This document shows, piece after piece, positions 56,887 to 64,000 of a DNA stretch of 64,000 nt. The DNA lies in assembly GCF_001005305.1 (NCBI RefSeq), contig NZ_LBMH01000005.1, forward strand, positions 248,001-312,000, written 5' to 3'. Each line of letters opens with the position of its first letter. Position 1 is the stretch's first letter. This stretch comes from Kordia zhangzhouensis (GTDB lineage: Bacteria; Bacteroidota; Bacteroidia; Flavobacteriales; Flavobacteriaceae). Position numbers and translations under genes: made by a program. The notes under the pieces were generated by a model. That model was not told the origin of the DNA, made no database searches, and worked only from the letters and a program-made list of their open reading frames with translations.

Positions 56887-57618
56887 ATGAAAACCATTTC
56901 ACTAATTAGCTGTTTGGCAATCGTTCTTGTCTTCAGCAGTTGCAGTATTGAAGAAGAAGAGCCAATTTTTGATCTTTCTGAAAGTTTGGTTGCTTATTAT
57001 CCACTTGATGGCAATACCAATGATGAAAGTGCTTATCAAGTCAATGCACAAACTAAAGGAGCAACTCCAACTTCAGATCGCTTTGGTAATGCAAACTTTG
57101 CGTATGCCTTTGATGGAATCAATGATTATATTCAAATTCCTGCAAACGAACATTTGAATTTTACCAATGAATTTACGATTAATTTATGGGTAAAAACAAA
57201 TGCTCAACACTTACAACAAGTACTTCACAAAAATGTTTCTGACGAATCTAAGAATCAAGCTGCTTACGGAATTTCAATTGGTTATACTCCATTAGATGAT
57301 AATGAAGTTGTGACTGAAGATATCATTTTTTCTATTGCTCCTTACGGAATCAATCAAGAGTTACGAAAATTTGACTACATAAAAGACACATGGTATATGG
57401 TTACATGTACTCTAAAGGATGATACTATGTATTTATATATTAACGGAAAACCTGCCATGATGAAATATATTAAAGGGGAATTAGAAACTACTTCTGCTCC
57501 TTTACTAATCGGAAACGATTTGTCTGGCGAATTTCCTTTTAGCGGAAGTATTGACGATATTCGTATTTATAGTAAAGCCAAGTCAACCGAATTTGTTTCG
57601 TTCTTGTACGAACAGTAA
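56887..57618 (+). CDS. LamG (concanavalin A-like) domain lipoprotein
   Basis: 243 aa. Lipobox VFSSCS with Cys19, then an acidic run (EEEEP) that often marks surface-exposed lipoproteins in this phylum. LamG/Laminin_G_3 features are clear: LVAYYPLDGNTNDESAY, FGNANFAYAFDGINDYIQIP, FTINLWVKT and SGSIDDIRIYSKA. It probably binds glycans or proteins at the cell surface. A long hairpin terminator follows. Confidence 0.88.
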   Translation: MKTISLISCLAIVLVFSSCSIEEEEPIFDLSESLVAYYPLDGNTNDESAYQVNAQTKGATPTSDRFGNANFAYAFDGINDYIQIPANEHLNFTNEFTINLWVKTNAQHLQQVLHKNVSDESKNQAAYGISIGYTPLDDNEVVTEDIIFSIAPYGINQELRKFDYIKDTWYMVTCTLKDDTMYLYINGKPAMMKYIKGELETTSAPLLIGNDLSGEFPFSGSIDDIRIYSKAKSTEFVSFLYEQ

Positions 57619-57642
57619 GTAAGTTGTCAAAGTATTATATCT

Positions 57643-57679
57643 AAAAAAGGTTGTTTCAAAATATGAAACAACCTTTTTT
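57643..57679. terminator. Bidirectional terminator between LamG and CvfB-like genes
   Basis: 16-bp stem (57643-57658 with 57664-57679), 5-base loop, A and T runs at the two ends, between converging genes. Confidence 0.9.
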
Positions 57680-57701
57680 TGTGTCGGGAAATAATACCGT
57701 A

Positions 57702-58532
57702 CTACTTTAGTTCAATTCCATCAGAATTGATAATAATTTGTTTGTTTTTGTATAAACTTCCAATGGCTTTCTTAAAGCTCTTTTTACTCATTTGCAGATG
57801 CCTTTTCACATCTTCTGGATCACTTTTATCGTGTAAAGGCAAATGTCCTCCGTTTCGTTGTAACGCATCCAATACTTTTTGTGCAGAAGGTTCTATATTT
57901 TTATAGCCAATTTGTTGTAAAGAAAGATCAATTTTATGGTCTTCTCTAATTTTTTTTACAATGCCTTTTAACTTTTCTCCTAATTTTAGCTCTCTGAAGA
58001 TTTCATCATTATACACCAATCCTTTGTGCTTCTGATTTACAATCATTTCAACACCCAATTCAGTAAAGCGTGACACCATAAGCTCTACTTCATCAAACTT
58101 TTCTACAGTCAACTCCTCATTGCTTAAAAACTTATTTGTTTTACTTGAAGCAACCAAACGATTCGTTTCTGCGTCTAGATAACAATATACAACATACCAT
58201 TTACCTTCTTGCATTTCTCGTGCTTGCTCTTTGAAAGGAACAAATAAATCTTTTTCCAATCCCCAATCTAAAAAAGCCCCATAATCACTTACTGCTGTCA
58301 CTCTCAATAAAGCAAATTCATTGACCTTTGTATAAGGCTTTAGTGTAGTTGTTACAGGACGTTCGTGACTGTCTAAATACGCAAAAACGGTAAGTTTTTC
58401 TCCTATCTCAAATGATTTAGGCACATATTTGTTAGGCAACAAAATTTCGTTTCCTTCCTCATCACCCAAAAAAAGTCCCGGAGGTGTTTCTCGTAAAATT
58501 TCTAATATATTGAGTTGTCCTAAATGAATCAT
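57702..58532 (-). CDS. cvfB: S1-type RNA-binding protein, CvfB family
   Basis: 276 aa. It has an N-terminal OB-like domain (EGNEILLPNKYVP), an S1-like domain (LRVTAVSDYGAFLDWGLEKD, then LFVPFKEQA), a third OB-like part and a C-terminal winged helix (YKNIEPSAQKVLDALQRNG, and MSKKSFKKAIGSLYKNKQI). This three-S1-plus-wHTH order is the CvfB/YitL family, which binds RNA and affects virulence genes in Staphylococcus; its role here is unknown. Confidence 0.88.
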   Translation of the reverse strand: MIHLGQLNILEILRETPPGLFLGDEEGNEILLPNKYVPKSFEIGEKLTVFAYLDSHERPVTTTLKPYTKVNEFALLRVTAVSDYGAFLDWGLEKDLFVPFKEQAREMQEGKWYVVYCYLDAETNRLVASSKTNKFLSNEELTVEKFDEVELMVSRFTELGVEMIVNQKHKGLVYNDEIFRELKLGEKLKGIVKKIREDHKIDLSLQQIGYKNIEPSAQKVLDALQRNGGHLPLHDKSDPEDVKRHLQMSKKSFKKAIGSLYKNKQIIINSDGIELK

Positions 58533-58580
58533 AAACTTTAAATTTCCGCCAAAGGTACGCTTTCTGTGAAGTTATTTCAT

Positions 58581-58610
58581 AAAAAAACGCCATTCAAAAA
58601 GAATGACGTT
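58581..58610 (-). terminator. Terminator of the DUF2853 gene
   Basis: On the minus strand AACGTCATTC with GAATGGCGTT (one mismatch), 5-base loop, then seven T at 58587-58581; about 40 bases past the stop. Confidence 0.75.
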
Positions 58611-58650
58611 CTTAAAAAGAATTATATAATAGTATTGAAGTACAATCTAA

Positions 58651-58992
58651 TTAATTGTAGATTGCCTCTTTTCCAAAGTGTACAGTAAGTAAATAATATA
58701 CTACTGCTCTATACTTTGATCTGTTTGAACGACCATATTGCTCCATTACTGCATCTATTCCTTTATCTAGTTCGTTGGTGTTAGCCAATCCTAACTTTTT
58801 GATTAAAAAGTTATTTTTTACAGTTGCCAATTCTTTCTGATCAGACCCTGAAACTGTAGCAGCATCTTTGTTATAAATAGCTGGACCACATCCAATTGTT
58901 ACTTTTCTTAATAAATCCATATCTGCAGTCACACCACATTTTTCTTTTAAATCTGCTGCGTATTTTGCAATTAGCTCGTCTCTCTTGCTCAT
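58651..58992 (-). CDS. DUF2853 family protein
   Basis: 113 aa, small and helical: MSKRDELIAKYAADLKEKCG, then LLRKVTIGCGPAIYNKDAATV and YRAVVYYLLTVHFGKE. These match DUF2853, a small soluble family of unknown function. It lies 93 bases after menD on the same strand and has its own terminator. Confidence 0.9.
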   Translation of the reverse strand: MSKRDELIAKYAADLKEKCGVTADMDLLRKVTIGCGPAIYNKDAATVSGSDQKELATVKNNFLIKKLGLANTNELDKGIDAVMEQYGRSNRSKYRAVVYYLLTVHFGKEAIYN

Positions 58993-59085
58993 TTTACTTT
59001 GATTTTTGATTATAAAATTTGATTAATAATATACATTTCAAATGTAATTGACTTACAAGAGTTTTTACTTTTGGGGAAGGACTTG

Positions 59086-60834
59086 TTATTTTTTTTCGTT
59101 GAAAAACTTAAAATAATCGATTAACACCTCATCATTCACTGTTCTAGGAGTAAAAACTTCTAAAAGCTTAGGTGTATCACTTGTTTTATAAAAAGTTTCA
59201 AGTGCTTTTGTCAATGATGACGCATCTGAAGCTGTAAGATATTCGAATTGATACATATCAGCTAATTTTTCAGCTGTAAATCCATGAATAGTTTCAAAAT
59301 ACGTATCAAAATTGTCCGTATTCTTATTTCCTGGAAGAATTCTAAATATTCCTCCTCCATGGTTATTGATTAAGATAATACGAAAATCTTTGGGAATATA
59401 AGTGTTCCATAAGGCATTACTGTCATAAAAGAAACTCAAGTCGCCTGTAATAATCATTGCCTGCTTTTTTGAAACGACGGCGCTTCCTATAGCTGTTGAA
59501 GTACTACCGTCAATTCCACTCGTTCCTCGATTGCAAAATAATTCAATTCCTGCATCAATTTCGAATAATTGTGCATAGCGCACAGTTGAGCTATTTCCTA
59601 AATGTAGAATTAATGAAGAAGGAAGGGTAGACAAAATTGTTTCAAACGCCTTAAGATCAGAAAAATGAACTTGCTGCATATATTTTTGCTGCTTCTCTTC
59701 TCTATCTATCTTTACAGCGTTCCAAAATGACTTGTACGAACTTTCAATATGTTGTTTTTTTTCAAAAAACAGCTCAAAAAAGTGGTTTGGATTCATCTTA
59801 AAGAAATATTCCAAACAAAAAAATGTATCAAATACTCTGTGTTCGTGAATGTGCCAATGATGTTTGGGTTGTCGTTTCCGAAGAATTGCTTTTATTTTTT
59901 TTGAAACAATCATTCCGCCTAGAGTGAGCAATACTTCTGGCTGAAATTTATCCAACATTTCCTCATTTTTTTCAATAGGCAAAATCATCTGATCAATTTT
60001 ATTGAAAAATTCATCATCACGTAAGTTGGAAGTTGTTTCCGTAAATACCAATACTGACGGGTCATGTGCCAATATTTCTAAATATTCCTTAGCAATTGTA
60101 TTAGGAGGCAAAGTTCCCACAAGTACCATTTTTCTAGTAGACGAATTCCATATATTAGCCGCTTGCTCTATTTTTTCACTATCAATCTCCTGAGCAATTT
60201 TTGGCTCAAAAACATCTGGAAAAACCGTTGGTTCTGATATCATTTCGTACAACGGTTCATCAAATGGAGCATTGATGTGTACAGGACCTTTTTGTTCTAC
60301 TGCAGCATTTAATGCATTATTGATTTCTTTTTCATTGTATTGTTGAATTCCCAATTGTAATTCACGCTCCATAGTTGGAGAAAGTTGGTGAGTTTCGGCC
60401 AAAATGGTACGCTTATGTGTAATATCTTGTTTAAGATTAGCTTCGTAATTAATATGATTTTTAAAGATATGTTTTTGTCGAATCGTTTGTCCATCTCCTA
60501 CATCAATTAAGTATTCAGGACGATCAGCAGAAATTACTACTAAAGGAATATTGCTATAAAAAGCTTCCGCAACAGCAGGATAATAATTGAGCATGGCAGA
60601 ACCAGATGTACAAATAACAGCCACAGGCTTACATAACTGCTGTGCCATACCCATTGCAAAAAATGCAGCACATCGCTCATCAACAATACTATAGGCGTGA
60701 ATTTGCGGATGTTGAGAAAAACTAAGAGTTAACGGTGCATTTCGCGAACCAGGAGAAATCACAACATGATTAATACCTTTGGCAATACAAAGCGAAACTA
60801 AGGTTTGAGCTAGTGGAATTTTAGAGTATATCAT
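59086..60834 (-). CDS. menD: SEPHCHC synthase (MenD)
   Basis: 582 aa ThDP-dependent enzyme that adds a succinyl semialdehyde unit from 2-oxoglutarate to isochorismate. The start is ATG 60834 (MIYSKIPLAQTLVSLC); an upstream in-frame ATG would add six residues across the short intergenic gap. Signatures: VISPGSRNAPLTLSFS, VICTSGSAMLNYYPAVAEA, CNRGTSGIDGSTSTAIG, and the ThDP/Mg motif IITGDLSFFYDSNALWN with INNHGGGIF. Its gene follows menF by 33 bases. Confidence 0.95.
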   Translation of the reverse strand: MIYSKIPLAQTLVSLCIAKGINHVVISPGSRNAPLTLSFSQHPQIHAYSIVDERCAAFFAMGMAQQLCKPVAVICTSGSAMLNYYPAVAEAFYSNIPLVVISADRPEYLIDVGDGQTIRQKHIFKNHINYEANLKQDITHKRTILAETHQLSPTMERELQLGIQQYNEKEINNALNAAVEQKGPVHINAPFDEPLYEMISEPTVFPDVFEPKIAQEIDSEKIEQAANIWNSSTRKMVLVGTLPPNTIAKEYLEILAHDPSVLVFTETTSNLRDDEFFNKIDQMILPIEKNEEMLDKFQPEVLLTLGGMIVSKKIKAILRKRQPKHHWHIHEHRVFDTFFCLEYFFKMNPNHFFELFFEKKQHIESSYKSFWNAVKIDREEKQQKYMQQVHFSDLKAFETILSTLPSSLILHLGNSSTVRYAQLFEIDAGIELFCNRGTSGIDGSTSTAIGSAVVSKKQAMIITGDLSFFYDSNALWNTYIPKDFRIILINNHGGGIFRILPGNKNTDNFDTYFETIHGFTAEKLADMYQFEYLTASDASSLTKALETFYKTSDTPKLLEVFTPRTVNDEVLIDYFKFFNEKK

Positions 60835-60867
60835 CAACTCGCAAAAATACAATTTTCAATGCATTTT

Positions 60868-61959
60868 TTATAATACACGTTTCATTATTTGCGATTTTGC
60901 AACTGTTTCTTGCCATTCAGATTCGGGATTAGAATCTTTGGTAATTCCACCTCCAATATATAGAATTCTTTTAGTATGAATCAGTTGCATGCAACGAAGA
61001 TTGACATACAACTCCGAATGGGTTCTAATTGTTCGGTAAGCGCTATTTTCTTGATTTTTTTGATTTCGATTTCTTGCTATTTCTTCTTGTATATTTAGTT
61101 CCCCCAAATATCCTGTGTAAAAAGCACGATCATAATGTTCTTCCTGTAAAATGAATTGTTTTGCCATTTCCATTGGATAACCACATATTGCAGGGGTTGG
61201 ATGCAATGTTTTTAGTACATCGCCTATAGTTGTAGAAGGTTTCATGCGAGCTATAATGACAGAGCGTAAATGCAATAAACTACCCGCTCGATGCGTTTCT
61301 GCTTTATCTACTGATACTTGTGTAGTTACTTCTTTCAATCGATCTAAAATGTATTCTGTAACGATTTGCTGTTCTTCGATTTCCTTAGAGCTCCATGCAA
61401 CCTTAGTGTTTTCTTCAAATTTTCGCGTTCCTGCAAGTGACATGGTCGTCATTGTTTTTCCCCTAGAGTGTACTAAAGTCTCTGGAGTTGCTCCAATCCA
61501 CATTCCCACTTTAGGATGAAACCAAAGGTATACAAATGCTGTGGGATATGCTTCGCATAAGCGTCTAAACAATACAAGCGGTTCAGTATCGGAAATGATT
61601 TCTTCCTTACGAGATACAACAATTTTTTCAACTACAGAATTTTGAATTTGGTGCACAGCATTTGCTACTAATTGCAGGTGTTCTTTTTTCGCTTCCGCAG
61701 AAGGATTTGCAGTTTGACTTGACATTTCTGCGGTTGGAAAATCGTCTAAATTCCCCATAAAAACTACATCAAAAGGCAATAATATAGCTTCTCTTGTATG
61801 ATCAAATGGAGCCATTACAAAACCACTTTCCGTAAAATCCGAAACTGTATGCAACTTATCGGTTTTCTGTAGCACTGCTTTTACATTGGTAGCATTAGGT
61901 TTTCGGTAAACTACAAAAGGAAGCCTATTTTCTATATGAACAGAAAGTTTGTCAATCAT
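60868..61959 (-). CDS. menF: Isochorismate synthase
   Basis: 363 aa chorismate-binding enzyme, first committed step of menaquinone synthesis. Motifs: VEKIVVSRKEEI (conserved Lys near 150), WIGATPETLVHSRG, MSLAGTRKF, LHPTPAICGYPMEMA and YTGYLGEL, then YIGGGITKDSNPESEWQET with the Mg-binding Glu. The length fits the short Bacteroidota type. It begins 12 bases after the thioesterase gene. Confidence 0.94.
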   Translation of the reverse strand: MIDKLSVHIENRLPFVVYRKPNATNVKAVLQKTDKLHTVSDFTESGFVMAPFDHTREAILLPFDVVFMGNLDDFPTAEMSSQTANPSAEAKKEHLQLVANAVHQIQNSVVEKIVVSRKEEIISDTEPLVLFRRLCEAYPTAFVYLWFHPKVGMWIGATPETLVHSRGKTMTTMSLAGTRKFEENTKVAWSSKEIEEQQIVTEYILDRLKEVTTQVSVDKAETHRAGSLLHLRSVIIARMKPSTTIGDVLKTLHPTPAICGYPMEMAKQFILQEEHYDRAFYTGYLGELNIQEEIARNRNQKNQENSAYRTIRTHSELYVNLRCMQLIHTKRILYIGGGITKDSNPESEWQETVAKSQIMKRVL

Positions 61960-61971
61960 TATTTTATCATT

Positions 61972-62391
61972 CTATTTTTCTAAAACGATTGTCGTGAGTT
62001 TACAAAGCGAGATTAAAACACCTTCTTCATCTTCTACTCTAATTTCCCACAAATGTGTTGTTCTCCCTTTATGAATTGGTCTAGCTGTGGCAAAAACTTC
62101 TCCTTCACTTTTACTTTTTAGGTGATTCGCAGAAATTTCCAATCCTTTTACTTTATATTTTGAAGCATCAATAAATAGATGAGAAGCTGTACTTCCTACG
62201 GTTTCTGCTAAAGCAATTGTAGCTCCTCCGTGTAATAATCCTTGCGGTTGATGTACTCGAGGACTCACAGGCATTTTAGCTGTTAAATAATCTTCTCCCA
62301 CATCTGTATACGAAATTTGCAGTGTGTCCAATAACGTGTTCGGAATAATAGCATTGAGTTTTTGTAAAAGAGCTTCTTTATTAAAATTCAT
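61972..62391 (-). CDS. menI: Hotdog-fold thioesterase, probable DHNA-CoA thioesterase
   Basis: 139 aa PaaI/YdiI-type hotdog protein. The active-site pattern is LLHGGATIALAETVGSTASH (HGG then catalytic Glu), with TTHLWEIRVEDEEG near the end. As the first gene of the menI-menF-menD run it probably hydrolyses 1,4-dihydroxy-2-naphthoyl-CoA. The function is inferred from fold plus operon; a general acyl-CoA thioesterase remains possible. Confidence 0.82.
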   Translation of the reverse strand: MNFNKEALLQKLNAIIPNTLLDTLQISYTDVGEDYLTAKMPVSPRVHQPQGLLHGGATIALAETVGSTASHLFIDASKYKVKGLEISANHLKSKSEGEVFATARPIHKGRTTHLWEIRVEDEEGVLISLCKLTTIVLEK

Positions 62392-62464
62392 TTGTTTTAT
62401 TTACAGTGATAGAATGTATTGTATTTTTGAAAGCATAAAAATACGAAACAGGAACACAAATTAT

Positions 62465-63112
62465 ATGATGAACGAAAAAGAAATCTCTTATCAAGTTACA
62501 AATACCTATTCAACCCTAAATAAATTAACTCCTAAAACAAAGAATGTGTGGTGGGTTTGTCATGGAATTGGGTATTTAAGTCGCTACTTTATTACTTATT
62601 TTAGTTCGTTGAACGCAGATGAAAATTATATCATTGCGCCACAAGCTTCTTCTAAATATTATTTAAAGAATGAATACAAATATGTTGGCGCAAGTTGGTT
62701 AACTAAAGAGAATACAGCCCAAGAAATTGAAAACGTACTAAGAAACTTTGATGCAATATATCAAGCAGAGCAAGTTCCTGCACATGTTAATTTTTATGTA
62801 TTGGGGTTTTCTCAAGGAGTTTCTGTCGCTATGCGATGGATTGCTCGAAGAAAAATTGTCTGTGATCAATTGATTATTTACGCAGGAAGTATTCCCACAG
62901 AGTTAAAGAAAGAAGATTTCAGTCATATTGATACCAATGAAACTAAAATAATCCTGATTGTAGGGAATAGAGATGAATACCTTACAGAAGAACGTATGCA
63001 ACTCGAACATAAAAAAGTACAAACCTTATTTGGTAATGAATATATATTTGACATCTTTGATGGGGCACATATAATGTCTAGAAAAGTGATTGAAACACTT
63101 GATAAAAAGTAA
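62465..63112 (+). CDS. Serine hydrolase/carboxylesterase-like alpha/beta hydrolase
   Basis: 215 aa from ATG 62465 (MMNEKEISYQVTN), or 62468. An upstream frame to 62324 would overlap menI on the other strand and is not used. The nucleophile elbow is LGFSQGVSVAMRW (Ser in GFSQG), the Asp in LIVGNRDEYL and the His in FDGAHIM complete a triad, and WWVCHGIGYLSRYF near the N-terminus supplies the oxyanion region. It resembles the phospholipase/carboxylesterase family (Abhydrolase_2); substrate unknown. Confidence 0.85.
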   Translation: MMNEKEISYQVTNTYSTLNKLTPKTKNVWWVCHGIGYLSRYFITYFSSLNADENYIIAPQASSKYYLKNEYKYVGASWLTKENTAQEIENVLRNFDAIYQAEQVPAHVNFYVLGFSQGVSVAMRWIARRKIVCDQLIIYAGSIPTELKKEDFSHIDTNETKIILIVGNRDEYLTEERMQLEHKKVQTLFGNEYIFDIFDGAHIMSRKVIETLDKK

Positions 63113-63175
63113 ATCGTATTGTTGATACCTACATTAAGTACGGATATCACGTAATTTATAATTGTAGTTTATCAT

Positions 63176-63183
63176 TACATTTG
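63176..63183 (+). promoter_or_regulatory. Possible promoter of a short intergenic transcript
   Basis: TACATTTG fits TAnnTTTG and lies in the gap after the esterase, before the third CCTAAAAAACCTA copy and the terminator at 63276-63310. Confidence 0.35.
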
Positions 63184-63220
63184 AATATAGAAAATATTAC
63201 TGAGCATCTATCATAGTGTT

Positions 63221-63233
63221 CCTAAAAAACCTA
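63221..63233 (+). repeat. 13-mer CCTAAAAAACCTA, copy 3 of 3
   Basis: Identical to 7637-7649 and 41546-41558. It is followed by an A/C-rich stretch (ATAACC, AATCAACCAATCC) and, 42 bases on, by a terminator. Confidence 0.6.
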
Positions 63234-63275
63234 AGATAACTCAGGCTTACTATAATAACCAATCAACCAATCCAT

Positions 63276-63310
63276 AAAAAACGCATATTAGTAATAGTAT
63301 GCGTTTTTTT
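63276..63310 (+). terminator. Terminator between the esterase and recQ
   Basis: AAAAAACGCATA (63276-63287) with TATGCGTTTTTT (63298-63309), 10-base loop, T run. It ends 17 bases before the recQ ATG. Confidence 0.85.
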
Positions 63311-63326
63311 ATTTTCTTTGTAAGCT

Positions 63327-64000
63327 ATGATTGCTCACACTACTCTTACAAGTACTTTAAAAGAATATTTTGGTTATGATAGTTTCAGACCTTTACAAAA
63401 AGAGATTATACAATCAATTTTTGAAGGAAATGACAATCTGGTAATTATGCCCACCGGTGGTGGAAAATCGATTTGTTATCAACTGCCTGCATTATTATTA
63501 GAAGGTATTACAATTGTTGTTTCTCCTTTGATTGCTTTAATGAAAGATCAGGTAGACGGACTGACCACTAATGGCATTTCGGCTGCTTTTCTTAATAGTA
63601 GTCAATCTGAAACGGAACAACAAGATATTTTTGCAAAAATCGATGAAGGCACAATTCACTTATTGTATACTGCTCCAGAAAGTTTATCTTATTTAGAACC
63701 TATTTTTAATCGCCAAAAAATAAGCTTAATAGCAATTGATGAAGCACATTGTATTTCTTCATGGGGACATGATTTTAGACCTGCCTATACAAATCTAGGG
63801 TATTTGAAAAATCGTTTTCCTACAGTTCCTATGATTGCTCTTACCGCTACAGCAGATAAGGCTACTCGTGAGGATATTGTGAATCAGTTGAATATTCCGA
63901 ATGCCATACAACATATTGCTTCTTTTGATCGAAAAAATTTAAAGTTGGAAGTGCGTCCTGCCAATAATCGCATTCAACAAATTACTAATTTCATTACAAA
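63327..64000 (+). CDS. recQ: ATP-dependent DNA helicase RecQ (5' part; runs off the right edge)
   Basis: 224 codons visible from ATG 63327 and still open at 64000. Motif 0 is FGYDSFRPLQKEIIQ, Walker A MPTGGGKSICYQLPA (43-48), motif Ia PLIALMKDQVDGL, Walker B DEAHCISSWGHDFRP (138-152, with the RecQ aromatic-rich loop), and motif III ALTATADKATRED. RecQ unwinds DNA 3' to 5' in recombination and repair. The zinc-binding, winged-helix and HRDC parts lie outside the window. Confidence 0.95.
   Translation, partial: MIAHTTLTSTLKEYFGYDSFRPLQKEIIQSIFEGNDNLVIMPTGGGKSICYQLPALLLEGITIVVSPLIALMKDQVDGLTTNGISAAFLNSSQSETEQQDIFAKIDEGTIHLLYTAPESLSYLEPIFNRQKISLIAIDEAHCISSWGHDFRPAYTNLGYLKNRFPTVPMIALTATADKATREDIVNQLNIPNAIQHIASFDRKNLKLEVRPANNRIQQITNFIT

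Noticed and set aside
63251-63275. Complementarity between the A/C-rich ACCAATCAACC stretch and the open loop of the candidate sRNA at 7752
   Set aside because: About ten bases with a gap, expected by chance; not enough to claim a target.

Overview
The window is a contiguous piece of a low-GC (roughly one third G+C) chromosome from a marine-type member of the Flavobacteriaceae (Bacteroidota). The signs are type IX secretion sorting tails, DUF2723, CAL67264, DUF2853 and DUF3857 proteins, a complete-looking menaquinone gene set, weak or absent Shine-Dalgarno sequences, and several promoter boxes of the Bacteroidota form TAnnTTTG. A Kordia-like genus is a guess from protein style only. I saw no rRNA, tRNA, CRISPR array, insertion sequence or prophage.

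Layout. 1-2313 (minus): a large exported PKD protein running off the left edge. 2411-5968: phosphoglucomutase and an MsbA-like ABC exporter. 6084-7641: an ECF sigma factor, a membrane protein that is probably its anti-sigma factor, and a periplasmic helical sensor. 7722-7831 carries a third copy of the same ECF-type promoter followed by a short terminator-ended unit with no clear ORF, which is a candidate sigma-dependent small RNA. 7920-13098: a multi-pass patatin protein, a beta-propeller lipoprotein and an unknown membrane protein. 13171-15579: a repeat-built surface adhesin with a T9SS tail. 15798-20989: a DUF2723 protein, a SAM methyltransferase and an RsmB-type rRNA methyltransferase. 21020-22819: a secreted endonuclease I. 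22878-26611: an Asp/Glu racemase and the histidine-degradation genes hutI and hutG, separated by a small transglutaminase-like protein. 26615-33918: GNAT, DedA-type, hybrid histidine kinase, VOC, EttA, small membrane and TraB proteins.

34000-39673 (minus) is a redox or electrophile-stress block: an FadH-like flavoenzyme, two pirins, a MarR regulator, a YjdI-CDGSH iron-sulfur protein and an NADPH-FMN reductase. Matching palindromes before the second pirin and before the FMN reductase suggest one MarR regulon. 39856-41484 is an acyl-CoA carboxylase beta subunit.

41836-62391 holds seven menaquinone genes (menE, menC, menA, menB, menD, menF and a probable menI). All are on the minus strand but are interleaved with unrelated genes, including a DUF3857 pair, a lanthipeptide-like precursor (47133), a CPBP protease, a bleomycin-hydrolase-like peptidase and a LamG lipoprotein. 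A serine esterase and the 5' part of recQ close the window.

The strongest unexplained signals are the three identically spaced ECF promoters with their small-RNA unit, the orphan RiPP-like precursor, the MarR palindromes, a dispersed repeat found twice, and a 13-mer that occurs three times in intergenic DNA.
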